NCBI GenBank assembly: GCA_958298945.1
Contig: OY282610.1
Coordinates: forward strand, 21,972,233-22,036,232
Source: Atherix ibis
Taxonomy: Eukaryota > Arthropoda > Insecta > Diptera > Athericidae
Direction of reading: 5' to 3'
Length of the DNA: 64,000 nucleotides
Part shown: positions 47,332 to 59,662 of the stretch, piece by piece
Numbering within the stretch: position 1 is the first letter of the stretch
Layout: each line of letters starts with the position of its first letter
The notes under the pieces: model-generated
Told to the model about the DNA's origin: nothing
The model's database searches: none
Seen by the model: the letters and a program-made list of their open reading frames with translations, nothing else
Program-made: the position numbers and the translations under genes

Positions 47332-48723
47332 TGTTTTTTTTTAATGTTTAGATTAATGAGGTACAGAGGGAAACCATCAAAAGGTACTCGCCTGGAAGAC
47401 ATTCTAACGGCCAGACGAGTTATGCGGGATTTTTACCTCGCTAAAACCTAACCTGCACCTCTAACCTTGCTCCCGTAACGATGGTTCCCCGGCGGCACTC
47501 TTTGTAAATACTACTTCGCCGGTGCGTTCTTATTTGATATTACTGCTGTCCCGATATTATGACGCCTCGCGGCCTATTCTTCGTACGTGGTGTGAAGATC
47601 CTTGATTGAAGATTCCGCGTACTCTGCAACTCTGTTCTAAGCCGATTGGCTCTTCAGCATGCACTCCACTATATTTTCTGGACTGATGGAACGGTCCAGA
47701 TTTTTCCCCAGATCTGCCTGTATCCCCTCGTAGAAGGGGCATTGGAAGAACACGTGTTCTGCATCTTCGATCACATCGCGGCAATGATGACAGTTTGGGG
47801 AGTCAGTTCTCTTGAATTTGTGCAGGTATGCCCAAAAGCATGCATGCCCAGTCAAGAGTTGGATGATGTAATACCCAACCTCCCCGTGCACGCGAGTGAC
47901 CCATTTGGTGACATCTGGGACCAGCCGATGAGTCCACCGACCCTTCGTCGAGCTGTCCCATCTCTCTTGCCAGAGGCGAAGACTCTCGGGACTCTCCTCT
48001 TCACAAAGGACCTTTCGCCGCTTTTCCTTCTTCCTGCGGTATTAGCGTTCACGCTCTCCTGCCAGGATGTCGATGGGTGGGCATGATGCCACAACGTTGA
48101 CCGCATCGTGTGATACCGTTCGGTATGCTGATGCCACTCTGAACGCTGAGAGCCGCTGGACTGATGACATTGTCTTGCCGTATGTTGTTAACTCTAGCGA
48201 TTTCGCCCATACAGTGCTCCGTATAGCAGGACGGAGGTAACTCCAGTTGCCAGTAGTCGCCTTCGGATTTGCCTGGGGCCTCCGATAGTGGGCATTATCC
48301 GCGAAAGCGCGCCCTGTACTGCTGATACCTTTCTGCTGACGCTGGAGATATTGTCCTTGTAGTTGAGTCTGGCATCCAAGACAACTCCTAGATACCGGAT
48401 GTAGAGTAGCGACTGGATATCGTGTCCGCCTACTCTTATGGTGATGGTCTCCATTTTCGTCCGGCTGCTCACAAGGAGTGCCTCGGTCTTATTTTCCGTC
48501 AAAGACAGGTCTGCCGATGTCATCCACTGTCTTATCCTCCGGATGGTGGTGGAGAATGCGGCTTCCAGTTCCTCCAGGTGTTTGGCTGCAAGGACAACCG
48601 CTACGTCGTCCGCGGAAGCCACGAGTATTGTGTTCGGCGGTAATTCCAGATGGAGTAGGCCGTCGTACATGACGTTCCACAATAGTGGCCGCAGGACAGA
48701 GCCCTGAGGTACCCCTCAGGGCT
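47332..48723 (-). mobile_element. R1-type non-LTR retroelement, 5'-truncated, nested in Jockey
   Basis: A minus-strand copy of the same family as 9809-11771. A T run (47332-47340) marks its poly(A) tail. Between that tail and the 3' UTR start shared with the other copy (CGAGTTATGCGGGATTTTTA) lie about 70 extra bases. Jockey sequence on either side (CTTCCTAACCTG on the left, CTCAACCTAGAAGC on the right) is continuous when compared with 1000-1045, so the insertion is nested. A clear target duplication is not visible beyond about 5 bases (AACCT). Confidence 0.88.
47557..48723 (-). pseudogene. R1-type ORF2: RT palm to zinc-knuckle region
   Basis: The minus-strand frame enters at PQGSVLRPLLWNVMYDGLL. 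It reaches the reverse transcriptase active site as ASADDVAVV (the family usually has Y/FADD), then the thumb region (YLGVVLDARLNYKDNI) and RIMPTIGGPRQIRRRLLATG. After a frame break near 48190-48110 it continues as GRWTHRLIP-like sequence, HGEVGYYIIQLLTGHACFWA and the CCHC region ending in EHVFFQCPFYEG. It lacks the endonuclease and finger regions through 5' truncation. Several frameshifts make it non-functional. Confidence 0.85.
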
Positions 48724-48900
48724 CAACCTAGAAGCACCCATTTGACTCACTATCCGCGAGATTTGTTAAAACACAAAGCCTTACTCACACGACCAGTAGA
48801 AACTTCGATCGATATTCTACTCCCCATAACCTTACACATTTATTATCCAAATCTGCTTTTTACTCTGTTGTAAATCTCTATAAAATTTAATGCAAATGGT
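48724..48900 (+). mobile_element. Jockey-type element, right half after R1 insertion
   Basis: Continues the Jockey-type element from 47331. The bases CCTAGAAGCACCC... and CGCGAGATTTGTTAAAACAC align with CCTAGAAATACCC... and CGCATGATTTACTAAAATAC at 1028-1085, and both run on to a CTACTCCCCATAACCTT / TTACTCCCCACAACCTT phrase. It is the end of ORF2 and the start of the 3' UTR. Confidence 0.8.
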
Positions 48901-50930
48901 AATCATCCTCCTGTTTGTGATAATTGATGTAGAATGATAGCAATTCATAGTTTTTTTGTAGCATTTTATCTAAGTGTGAAGTCCTAAAAAATATACTAAT
49001 AAAATTGTTTTTAATGAGAATATTTAAAAAAAATATAATTCTCTTGTCGAAATTGTGTTTTAAACTCCATTTTCAATCAGAACGTATACCAAATTTTCTT
49101 ATATTAAAAATATATTTTTATATAATATTAAACAATAATCCTTAATTATCCTTATAGATAAATACAACTACGAATATATAACAAAACGAGTGATGAGTTT
49201 AATATAATATCATCATTGGAATCACACACCTTCGTTATATCCTATCACATATTCGTAATGATGATGATTGTCATTTTTGGTGGAATTATTATTGCTACGA
49301 AGATGGAGGCATGTCTGTCTTGAAAAAAAAAACAACAAAGAATAGAAATTTGGCATAAAGAAATATGTCCTTTTTATTTTCTAGACATCTTTTACAAGAT
49401 ACACCCAAACTTGTTTGTTATATTTTTTGTTCACGACTTTTCCTGATAAAATTTTCCTTTTATTTTTTCTTTTTAGTTTTGCCGGTTTTGATGAGAGAAA
49501 CATTTTTTTTTTGCCCCATCTATGATAAATATATTGCAGAAATTTATGTTTTTATTTTTATTTTTTTTACCGGAAGGGGGGGGGGGTTAGAACGTTGGTT
49601 AGGATGTAATTTTTTTGGTATCTTTATTTAATTCGATATGTTTTGGGGGTTGATATTTTTTCTTATCCTGTTGTTGTCTGGCTACTTGGTTGAAAGGAAA
49701 ACAGAAAACAAGGCGGAAAGATAGTTGCGGTTTTCTTGTTCACCACACTAAACCATATACAATGTTCTGTTAATGGCTTTTCAACCTTGCAACGGACAAG
49801 GATCTCTTCTACCAGATGAAAGATAAGCTATGAGGATTTAAGTAAAATTTATTGACTTGGCCATTGTTCGTGTGCCAAACACTGTAGCAACATTCCGGTG
49901 GTGAGTAAGGATAATTTCTTCGTTTTTGTTTTCGAAGCATTTCTTTTTTTTTTTAAGTTTTCTTCGTTTTTGTAAGATCATCTTATTCTGGTTGTTCTTC
50001 ACTTCTTATTTCTTGACCCTTGATTTTACTCTATTACGAAGAAGAAAATTAACTATATGCAGCCTATAAGAAGCTGGAAAAAAAAGTCCAGCTTTTTTTG
50101 TTTCATTTTCGATGTACAAACAAATATTGTTGTAAATACAATAAGTACGAATATAAGAAGAACAGGAGCAGAGAGAAGAAAAAAAAACCACTTTTATCGT
50201 TCTGTATTTTTATATCAAGATCGTTAATGTTATACTACACTTAGGGTATTGACCAGTTGTTGTCTTTGCTGTCCATGTATAACTCCTTACAAGGGTTCCT
50301 TGCCGCCCTTTTATATCTCATTTTTTTTGTTGCGTGTTCTCTTTTCCTATTTCTGTCACTCTCAATAACAAAACTGGATAAATCCATCTATTCTCTTTCC
50401 TTTTAACTATTTTCATTATCTTTCATATGTCCTTTTTTTTACTTTTTATTCAATACAATTTGCAGAAAATATTGTTGGTGAGATTTTTATAAAGCTTAAA
50501 ATTTGTGATAACCGAAAAGCTTTAATAATTTTTGCTAATTCATTTATGACTACTATTTTGTTATTATTTGATATTTTTACGAAACACACAAATATTGTAC
50601 AAGACAAAATATCTTTTCTTTTATATTTTGGAGACAATAGTTACCAAAAATTATGATATATAAAAAAAGTGAATATACATTTAAGGGATGAAGAAATGCC
50701 ACAAAATTAGGCTATTATTTGTTTAGGATTAATTCTTAAGAATATATGATTTTGGTATTTTTTCTGGTAAATACGTTATAATTTTGTTTATTATTACAAA
50801 TTTTTTTTAATGATATATTTGTGGTTTTTTTGGAATTTTTTTTTTGTGATTTTTGGGGGTAGGCCAACTTGGACTAATTGTTTTTAAAAAATTTGTAAAT
50901 TGATTTTATTATATTTTATAACAAAAATAT
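48901..50930. other. AT-rich stretch without recognisable genes
   Basis: No gene found. A G10 run lies at about 49576-49586. A potential donor-like GGTGAGTAAGG near 49900 has no convincing exon beside it. Confidence 0.45.
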
Positions 50931-51150
50931 GGTGATTCCAAACGTGATTAGAAATCTAATTATCCGTTTTGAAGAGTGAGGAACCAGGACGAAATGTTTC
51001 TCGATCTGTTCGTAATAAAGAAGTTTTAGCGGCTGTACCACAGAGTGTTAACGGTCTTCAGACTTATTTCGAAATTTTATCTGAACATATTCCGATAAAA
51101 AGTTCAATTATCATCACGGAATGTAGAACAACTCCTACGATATGCCAATA
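50931..51150 (+). pseudogene. Possible DUF4817-type transposase fragment
   Basis: A plus-strand frame with one interrupting stop reads VIRNLIIRFEE, then RNVSRSVRNKEVLAAVPQSV. It resembles the helix-turn-helix and following arm of the DUF4817 transposase family (compare AIRRIVKNFE...RSNENIAAV at 37190-37300). No catalytic blocks follow. The similarity is short, so this is tentative. Confidence 0.4.
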
Positions 51151-52649
51151 GATTCCGTACATTTAGTCACCGATAATTTTTTCTTTGAGAAATTTCTTCT
51201 TCATCGAATTATTTTTTTAAAAAAAAATACAGATTTTTCTTGATCTTAGCGTTATCTAAATTGAACAGCGACTAATTTCATACTATTAAGCTACTTAAAT
51301 AAACGGATTTAAATGAATAAACCACAAAGAAATTCACAAAATATTCGTACAGAAATAAAAAATTAAAATTAATTTTTAATAAATTATTAAAATAATAAAA
51401 ATTATTACATGCATTTTACATTTTTACAGTTTAAACTGTTTCTGAAGAATTTCCATTGAAAGAAATCATATTTCTAGATCATAAGTCCAAATAGATCTCA
51501 ATAAATAAATTCAAATTATAATTTTTTTATTTCTTTAAATCTTCAGTAATTATTCAAAAATTATTGAAAAAATCAACTGCTTCTATTAGAGTTTATTACA
51601 AGAAAATGTTTTGCCTTTTTATTATTATAGAGAGTAAAAGTAATTTGAACACTTTTTTTATCATTGCTTCACGAAAGAATATCATTGAAAATTTTTTCCG
51701 CTAGACACTCTTATAATATATAAAAATTTCTAAAATATATTACACATTTTAAGAAAATTATAATATTATATATTCAAATATGAATTTTTTATTGTTCTCT
51801 TAACGGTAAGTCCAAATATGCTTAAATTATAATTTTCAAGAATTTCAACTTTTTTTTTTAATTTTCCGAAATATAAAATTAAAATTTTCTCTACAAATTA
51901 TACTTAAATAAAATTGCTTTCAAAATACATAAAAAACTATTATGGTTAAAGTTTATGCAAACATGTGGATAATATTATAGGGATAATTTCTAAGACGTAA
52001 AACTTTTCAATTTTATAGAATCTGAACTATTTAATAGAATCGGTAATATTTCCATATGTTTAAAATGTATTCATAGAAGAAAATGTATTCATACGAATTT
52101 GTTATAAATCATCGAAATAACATTCAATTGGCACACTTTCATTATTATTTCGTTTTCGATTTGGGAAAGTTTCGAATAGAAGAAACTCAAATAATTCCAA
52201 TAAAATATTACCAAATATATGTGTAGGAATATATGCTCACAAACAATTACAAATACTTATAAAATTTATATACCATACACAAAATGGAGAATGTGGTATT
52301 AAAAAGAAAATTTATAAAGTCAGGTAGATTGTTTGAAGTAAATACAATTCTGTTGTACAGGAAAAGTTTCAATATAGTTCAATGGTAAACATGGTTCGGA
52401 AATTTAGTAATTTGTACAAATTCAGGAATTGTTGGAAAATCTTAAAAGTTTTTCAAATTTTACAAAGTTTAACAATACTTTAGCCGATAACAATAAGTTT
52501 CATCTTTTAATCTATTATTATTATGAATTTGTTAACATATTGAGTTAAGTCTATTTTTGTTATTATATTTTTTATCGGGTTTTTGTATTTTCACTTAAAT
52601 CGATTTAAAAAAAAAATTGTTCTAGTAAATTCTGCTCATTAAATTCTTT
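51151..52649. other. AT-rich stretch without recognisable genes
   Basis: Homogeneous AT-rich sequence; nothing recognised. Confidence 0.5.
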
Positions 52650-55085
52650 GATAAAATATTTATATTAAAAAAGGATTATTATCGATCAGAGTTTTTTCGT
52701 TGTAAGAGCGATTCTTAAAGAGTCCTTTTGGTGGTGTAGACCTTCCTCAAAAATGTCAAAAGATTCTAAAATTTAAAAAAATCTAGACCACCAAAATGAC
52801 TTTGAGAGAAGTCTATTCAAATATTTACAATGAAAAAGGATTATTATTAGCCAAATTATTTTTGCTATAATATCTAAGAGACTTGAAAAGAAGGAGAAAA
52901 ATTTGGACTAATCGACAACTGTTCAAATATTTAGATTAAAAAACGATTATTTTTGTCGTAATAGCGATTTTTCATGTTTATTTGGTGGTCTGAATTTTTC
53001 TTCTAATTACAAAATCTTTTTGCTACTTTTTAGTAAATGGGAAGAAAAATCTAGTCTATCGAAAGGACTATTCGAAGCCCATGCAAAAATTTACATTAGA
53101 AAAGGATTATTATCATCCAGAGCGTTTGCACCATAACAGTGATTCTTAAATAGTCCTTTCGGTGGTTTAATTTTTTTTTCTAATTAGAAAAGCTCTCTTC
53201 TAAGGGATTTTAAAATGAAAGGAAAATGCTAGATTACCGAAAGGACAATTCGAAAGACTAGTTTTATTTATATTAAAAAGACTTATTATCAGTCAAAGTA
53301 CAATTTTTAAAGTTTTTTGGTGGTCTAAATTTTTTTTTCAATTTGAAAATCAATATTGTAAGAGATTTCCAAATGAAAAGAAAAATTTAGACTACTAAAA
53401 AGGCTACTCATAAATGTACGTTAAAAAAGGATTATTACTATCCAGAGTGTTTTTGCCATAATAGCGATTTTTTCATGTTTATTTGGTGGTGTAAATTTTA
53501 CCTCTAATTACAAAATCTCTTTGCTAATTTTTATTAAATGACCGAAAGGACTATTCGAAGCCCATGCAAATATTTACATTAGAAAAGGATTATTATAAGC
53601 CAAAGCGTTTTTATCGTAAGAGCGATTCTTAAACAGTCCTTTCGGTGGTTTTTTTTTTTTTTTGATAATCTAACGTTTTCCTTTTATTTTAAAATCCCTT
53701 AGAATAGAGAAAACTCTTTTCTAGAGGATTTTAAAATGAAAGGAATAAGCTAGATTACCGAAAGGACTATTCGAAATACTAGTTCTATTTCCATTAAAAA
53801 AACTTATTACGAGTATCAGCCACAGTGCGATCCTTAAAGTTTTTTAGTGGTCTAAATTTTTCTTCTAATAAGAAAATCTCTTTGTTATTTTTTATTAAAT
53901 GAGAAGAAAAACCGAGATAACCGAAAGAACTATTTGAAAAAGTCCTTTTAATGATTTAAGAAATTTTAAAATGAGAGAAAAAATTTAGAGCACCAAAAGG
54001 ACCATTTGAAAAGCTATTCAAATATCTATAATAAAATCGGATTATTATCAGCCAGAGTGTTTTTATCGTAAGAGTAATTCTTAAAGCTTTTTGGTGGTCT
54101 AAATTTTTTTTTAAATTTGAAAATCTATAAGCTAAGAGATTTTGAAATGAGAAAAATAGTTTAGACCACCGAAACGACTATTCAAATAATTACATAAAAA
54201 AAGATTATTATCAGCAAAAGTTTTTGACTGTAGGACCGATTCTTAAATAGTCCGTTTTATGGTCTAAATTTTTCAAAAGTCCTTTTAATAATCTAGGAAA
54301 TTTTTAAATGAGAGAAAAAATTTAGACCAGCGAAAGGATCATTTGAAAGGTTATTCAAATATTTATAATAAAATAGGATTATTATTAGCCAGCGTTTTCA
54401 GATGTAGGAGCCATTCTTAAATAGTCCTTTTTTATGGTACTAAATTTTTCGAAAGTCCTTTTAATGGTCTAGGAAATTTTCAAACAAGAGAAAAAATTTA
54501 GATCACCGAAAGGATCATTTTTGACGACTGTTCAATTATTTACGTTGAAAAAGGATTATTATCATCCGTATTATTTTTGTCGTAAGACGTAAGCGATTTT
54601 CAAATGAAAAAAAAATCTAGACTACCAAAAGGACTATTCGAAAAACTGTTCAAATATTTACAATAAAATTGGATTATTACCAGCCAGAGTTTCAGGCTGT
54701 AGGAGCAATACTTAAATATTTTTTTGTGGTCTAAATTTTTCAAAAGTCCTTCTAATAATCTGAAAATTTTTTAAATGAGAAGAAAAATCTAAACTACTAA
54801 AAGGACTATTCAAAAGACTATTTAAATATTTTTATTAGGAAAGGATTGTTATAAACCAGAGTTTTTAGCGTAAAAGCAAATAGTCCTTTTTATGATACTA
54901 AATTTTTCAAAACTTCTTTTAATGGTCTAGAAAATTTTCAAACAAGAGGAAAAATCTAGATCACCGAAAGAATTATTCGAAAACTATTCAAATATTTACG
55001 TTGAAAAAGGATTATTATCATCGGAATTATTTTTGTCGTAAAACCTAACCGATTTTCAAATGAAAAAAAAAAATTTAGACTACCA
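52650..55085. repeat. Tandem array of inverted-repeat monomers, array 2
   Basis: The same monomer family as 44960-46790, more diverged, with periods of about 160-200 bp. A clear monomer is 53130-53240: AATAGTCCTTTCGGTGGTTT on the left and CTAGATTACCGAAAGGACAA on the right, the two arms being near reverse complements around a core of about 50 bases. The linker TTATTATCAGCCAGAGTGTT and variants recur. The last recognisable arm ends near 55085. Confidence 0.88.
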
Positions 55086-56559
55086 CCCGCGAGAGCGTAT
55101 TCCTAGTAATTCTTTTAACCCAAATTATGCTTACAATTTTTTTCTTGTAAATTTCAAGATATTATCACTGCTAAAAAAAAACTTTAAAAAAATTTCTGCT
55201 ATTGATAATAGATATGAGGTGTCATTGCTGATTATCAGAAGAATTCAATAAATAATAGTGTTGCTAAATATTATCAAGAAAAAACCATATATTTATTAAA
55301 ATAAAAGCTTACTAAAAGAAAGAATACGCATAAATAAAAAATTTACTATTTATAAAAAATGCCTGATAAATAATGAACATTTATTTTTGATGAAAAATAA
55401 TGAAGAGTACAACAAGAGAAAAGGAATAATAATTGTACGGATAAAAATATAATTTTTAGCCGAATCTTTTACGTTTCCATTCATGATTAATATTGATTTT
55501 GCTGAACTAAAAGAAGTAGTTCCATTTATGTAGAAGGTATACGAGTACAAAAGCTTATCTACAGAAATCAACACCGATGCGAATATATATTTTTTATACA
55601 AATACATGCTAATATACGCATTTTGACCTAATATCATCTAATAAGAGTACAGTATTTTATAAAAGGACATCCAAAAGCATACGCAAAGTATAACAAATAC
55701 ATCAAAAATACTCTCTTATACAATACATCCATAAATATGTATGTTCATGAACATCTGTTGTGATAATTTTTTGACTAACAGTCACAGATGTGAATAATTT
55801 TAACAAATTGAATCCTTGATGGGAGTTGTTTTTTTTTTTTTTTTTGACAACAATTTTCTACAGTTGCGTCCAGTTGAGTTTTTGGCATAAATTTATTTGT
55901 ACCATTTTTGTTTATTCATTTTTTTCTCTATATATACATCTCTGTGTGTGTATATATGTATATATTTTTATATTATCAATCTCTTGTTTAATATTTCAGT
56001 GGACTCGTATTTATAATAAAGGAACTTTTATAGATTTATTAGTAAAACTTGAGCAACATTAAGGATTTCATCTTTTCAATTTTAATAAATTGAAAAATTG
56101 TCGTTCAGTCTTAATTTTACTTTAGTATATATTAAAAAAATTTTATATTTCAATGAGAAAAAGCCAAACAGGAAATAAATCTGAAAATATTGTAAATACG
56201 CTCAAATGAAGAACAGCGCATTACGGAAGAACAGTTTCCTTTTACCAATGAGGATGTTAAATTGTATCGAATTTGTAAAATACTTTCTGAGTTAATAGTA
56301 AGTTTTTTTTTCTTAAATTACAGATTTTTTTGTTTGTTTTTTTTTTTTAATTTTTTTAATTTTCGTTAATGTCAACATTTTTTTTTATTATCGTTATCCT
56401 TGCTATCATAAGTGCGATAAACTGGGTTGGATATTATCGTTTTGTGCCGATCTAATCTGATTTAAGAATGTCAATTTTATTTTGACAAAAGTTCTTTTTT
56501 TTTCATATTTGATAAGTTGTAATAATTCTCTTCTTAAGAGTTTGTAATAATTATAATTA
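55086..56559. other. AT-rich stretch without recognisable genes
   Basis: No gene recognised; short frames are AT-driven. Confidence 0.5.
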
Positions 56560-56984
56560 AGGACAAAAGCTTATCAAAAATACTAACACATATGATACTG
56601 ACTTGATCAATGTACTCGAAGCTCTGAAAACCTTACACAACGTAACAGTTTTTACCATCTGCTCATCGACTTGAAAGCCGCTTATGATAAGGATAGCCAG
56701 GGTAAAGCTTCGGCATCCCAAAAATTTATTAGACTGACTAGGCTATTCATAACTAGTCTTAAAGGAATAGTGAAAGTAGCCAAATGACTTATAGAGCCAT
56801 TTAACATTAAAAATGCTCTCCGATAATAAGACGCACTTAGGTGCGTTCTCTTGAAAAGTGACTCGTTACTCAGGAGTACTATCCCTATTAGGTCTAACCA
56901 GCACCGATGATATAATACCGATTATGTGTCGATCAGAAACAGTCCATTTCAGTCAGTCTAAATTATTTTGCTCAAAAAGACACA

Positions 56985-58294
56985 TACAAAGTCTGTTCAA
57001 AAAGGATCGCGAATTTTGTGTTTTTTTTTTCAAAAATTATTTATTTATTCATGATTATCTATTGTATTTTGTCCCCTTCAAAGTAATCCCCACCAGATAT
57101 TATACACTTGCGCCAACGTTTTTTCCAATCCTCGAAGCACTTCAAAAAATCATTTTTTGTGATCTTGTTCAGCTCCTCCTTCGATGCCGCCTTTATCTCC
57201 TCAATCGTAGCGTAGCGTCGTTCTTCTTTAATGGGGCTCTTCAATTTCGCGAACACGAAAAAGTCACAGAGGACCAGATCTGAGGAATACAATGGCTGCG
57301 GCATTATTAGTGTGTTGTTTTTGGTCAAAAATGGCAAAAGCCAATTTTTGTTCTTCCACAAATCCGTGCGATTCTGGCGGATTGCTTCGCGCAACTTGCA
57401 CATAACTTGCAGGTAATATTCCTTATTGACCGTTCTACCTTGTGGGAAGAACTCATGATACACCACGTTCCTGCAATCGAAGAAAACTGTAAGCAAATCC
57501 ATCACAATCGACCGACCTTGGCGCGCTTTTTTCGGTCTTGGCTCGTGTGGCAGCTTCCATTGGGATGATTGAGCTTTGATTTCTACGTCATAATCATAAA
57601 CCCATGATTCGTCACCAGTTATGACCCCCTGGAGCAAATTTGGGTCATCGCGGATAGAGTCCAACAGCTCCTTAGCAATGTTAATGCGACGCTGATTTTG
57701 GTCTAAATTGAGCAATGTTGGTACGACCCTTACCTTAGCAATGTTAATGTTAATGCGATGCTGTTATGGTCTTAATTGAGCAATTTTGGTACGACCTTTA
57801 TTATTGGTAAAAATCGAATGTCACGAGCCAATCGATATCTTTAAATCCTCAGTAACTTCTCTCACGGTGATTCGACGATTGGCCAATATTATTTTCTTCA
57901 CTTCACCAATATTTTCGTCTGTTGTGGACGTGCTCGGGTGTCCGGCACGGTTTTCGTCGTTGTACCACCGATAAACGTTGCTTCGGTCCAAGGTAGCTTC
58001 ACCATATGCCACAGTCAACATTCGAAATGCGTCCGCGCAATTAATTTTGTTTTTCACACAAAATTTGATACAGACACTTTGATCTATTTTTTGGAATGGG
58101 CAAAAATCGAAGACGAGCCAAAACACGTGCACGCAAAGCAGCTGTCAAAAATTAACTGAATATTCAAAATGGCCGAACTTGTTGGCATAAATGAGAGGCA
58201 TGAGTATCAACATAACGCTACAAAAATTCGAAAATCGAATATACGTAATCCGCGGAAATTCAGAATTCGCAATACTTTATGAACAGACCTCGTA
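56985..58294 (-). mobile_element. Family II mariner, longest copy
   Basis: TA at 56985-56986 and 58293-58294, with ends carrying the GTCTGTTCAAAAAGGATCG-type repeat. At 1,310 bp it is the longest family II copy and keeps both the native 5' end (as the right ends of 4613 and 43271) and the native 3' end. It provides the reference for the rearranged copies. A short segment near 57670-57790 (GCAATGTTAATG..., TTGGTACGACC...) is tandemly duplicated. Confidence 0.9.
57059..58102 (-). pseudogene. Family II mariner transposase, split
   Basis: The N-terminal part (58102 downward) reads DQSVCIKFCVKNKINCADAF and RMLTVAYGEATLDRSNVYRW (first helix-turn-helix), then TDENIGEVKKIILANRRITV. The rest of the second helix-turn-helix is lost around the local duplication. 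The catalytic part (57715-57059) starts LNLDQNQRRINIAKELLDSI, has the first catalytic block ITGDESWVYDYD, and ends with KCFEDWKKRWRKCIISGGDY and FEGDKIQ. The second catalytic block (the HHDN equivalent after WLL) is deleted, while the third Asp remains in VLCDFFVFAKLK. Dead, but the best outline of the family in the window. Confidence 0.87.
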
Positions 58295-58518
58295 TCTTGC
58301 CGATCTTCGTGCATTCTTCAAAAATTTGAGTTCTCAGCCAAAACTACTGCAATCTCTTATCCGTATTCGCAAGGCGGATCTTTCGAAAAAAACTTTTGCC
58401 TTCTACACGAAGATGGACGATGTCGGAGCCTATTTAACGATAAGATCCTAGAGCGTTACCACGACCACCCGGTTGTGGATAAAATTAAGCTCAATAGGCT
58501 GCAGTGGGCTGGACACTT

Positions 58519-59662
58519 ACCAGGGGTATAAGCTTAAATCCGGTGTTTGGTCATAGATGGCGTGAGTGAGCGTATTAAGCTACCATGGGCACGCTATACT
58601 TTTTTTTTATGAGTTTGACATCTATCAATATTAATCAGTACACATTGTCAGCAATTTCGTCCGACAACATACCTAGTTTTCATGTCTAGTTTTGTGCCCG
58701 AAAAAGATCATATGCGGGAAGGTCAGATTTGCTGCTTCAATTTGAAGATATCAGCTGCCAAATCGCATTGAATGCTTATGGAGGCATATGGTGATAGTGC
58801 TTTATCGGAAACAACGTGCCGGAAGGTTGAGGACTATCAATTGTAGGCTCTTTTGGACGAAGACAAAACCCAAACGGGTGGTGGCTGTTACTCAACCAGC
58901 CATTTCCATGCATCTGCGTGCCATGGGGAAGATTGAAAAGATCGGAAAATGGATGCCGCATGAATTGAACGGTAGGCAGACGGAGTGACGCCAAAACACA
59001 TGCGAAATCTTGCACGCCAGACAGAAAAGAAAGTCGTTCCTGCATCGATGTGTGACAGGCGATGAAAAGTGGATATATTTCAAGGATCATAAATGCAAGA
59101 AATCGTGGGTTGATCCCGGCCAACCATTAACACTTCCCCAATACCAAATCGCTTCGAACGGAAGACGATGCTGTGCGTTTGGTGGGATCAGCAGAGTATC
59201 GTCTACTATGAGATGTTGAAACGTGGTGAAACTATCAATTCCCACCGCTACCTTCAACAACTGATCAAATTACACTTTGTTCTACGTTCAAAAAAGGCGG
59301 ATTATCAATAAAAATAAGACAAGTTGATTTCCTCACACGTCAAAAATGTTCCGAAACTACTTGGAGAAAGTCAACTGGGAGGTTCACCAGACCTGGCTCG
59401 TTCCGACTACCAACTATTTTCGTCGATGGGCCACGCGCTCGCTGAGCAACACTTCGATTCTTACGAAGACGTCCGAAAATGGCTTGATAAGTGGTTTGCC
59501 TCGAAAGAGAAAGAATTTTTTGGCATGGTATCCTCAAATTGCTTGAGAGATGAGAAAAATGTATAGCTAGCGAGAGCAAGTACCTTGAATAAATTTGTTT
59601 TTGCTTTCTATGAAAAAAACACGTGACTTAAAAACAGCGGATTTAAGCTTATACACCAGGTA
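58519..59662 (+). mobile_element. Mos1-like mariner with both ends
   Basis: Terminal repeats CCAGGGGTATAAGCTTAAAT on the left and its near inverse on the right (ending ATACACCAGG), flanked by TA at 58519-58520 and 59661-59662. The CCAGGTGTA start resembles the Mos1 terminus. At 1,144 bp it is slightly shorter than a complete Mos1-like element. It sits directly after RLQWAGHL of a non-LTR fragment. Confidence 0.9.
58683..59566 (+). pseudogene. Mos1-like mariner transposase, multiply broken
   Basis: Recognisable blocks in changing frames: SSFVPEKDHMREGQICCFNL, EAYGDSALSET, LLDEDKTQ, KIEKIGKWMPHELNGRQTE, CVTGDEKWIYFKDHKCKKSW (first catalytic Asp), then GSPDLARSDYQLFSSMGHAL (third Asp), and WLDKWFASKEKEFFGM. 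The block with the second catalytic Asp is reduced to a few residues near 59335. At least four frameshifts or stops are visible. It is clearly the same lineage as 18675-19585, and each copy has its own damage. Confidence 0.85.

Larger units (their letters stand above)
56560..58518 (+). mobile_element. Non-LTR RT fragment split by mariners
   Basis: Near 56645-56800 the plus strand reads, with frame breaks, FYHLLIDLKAAYD and RLTRLFITSLKGIVKV, the motif around the first catalytic Asp of non-LTR reverse transcriptases (usual F-I-D-F-K-A-A-Y-D). The same element may continue after the family II mariner (56985-58294), ending at 58500-58515 with RLQWAGHL, a phrase common near the C-terminus of such ORFs, where the Mos1-like mariner begins. 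The assignment of the right part is weaker than the left. All frames are broken. Confidence 0.6.
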
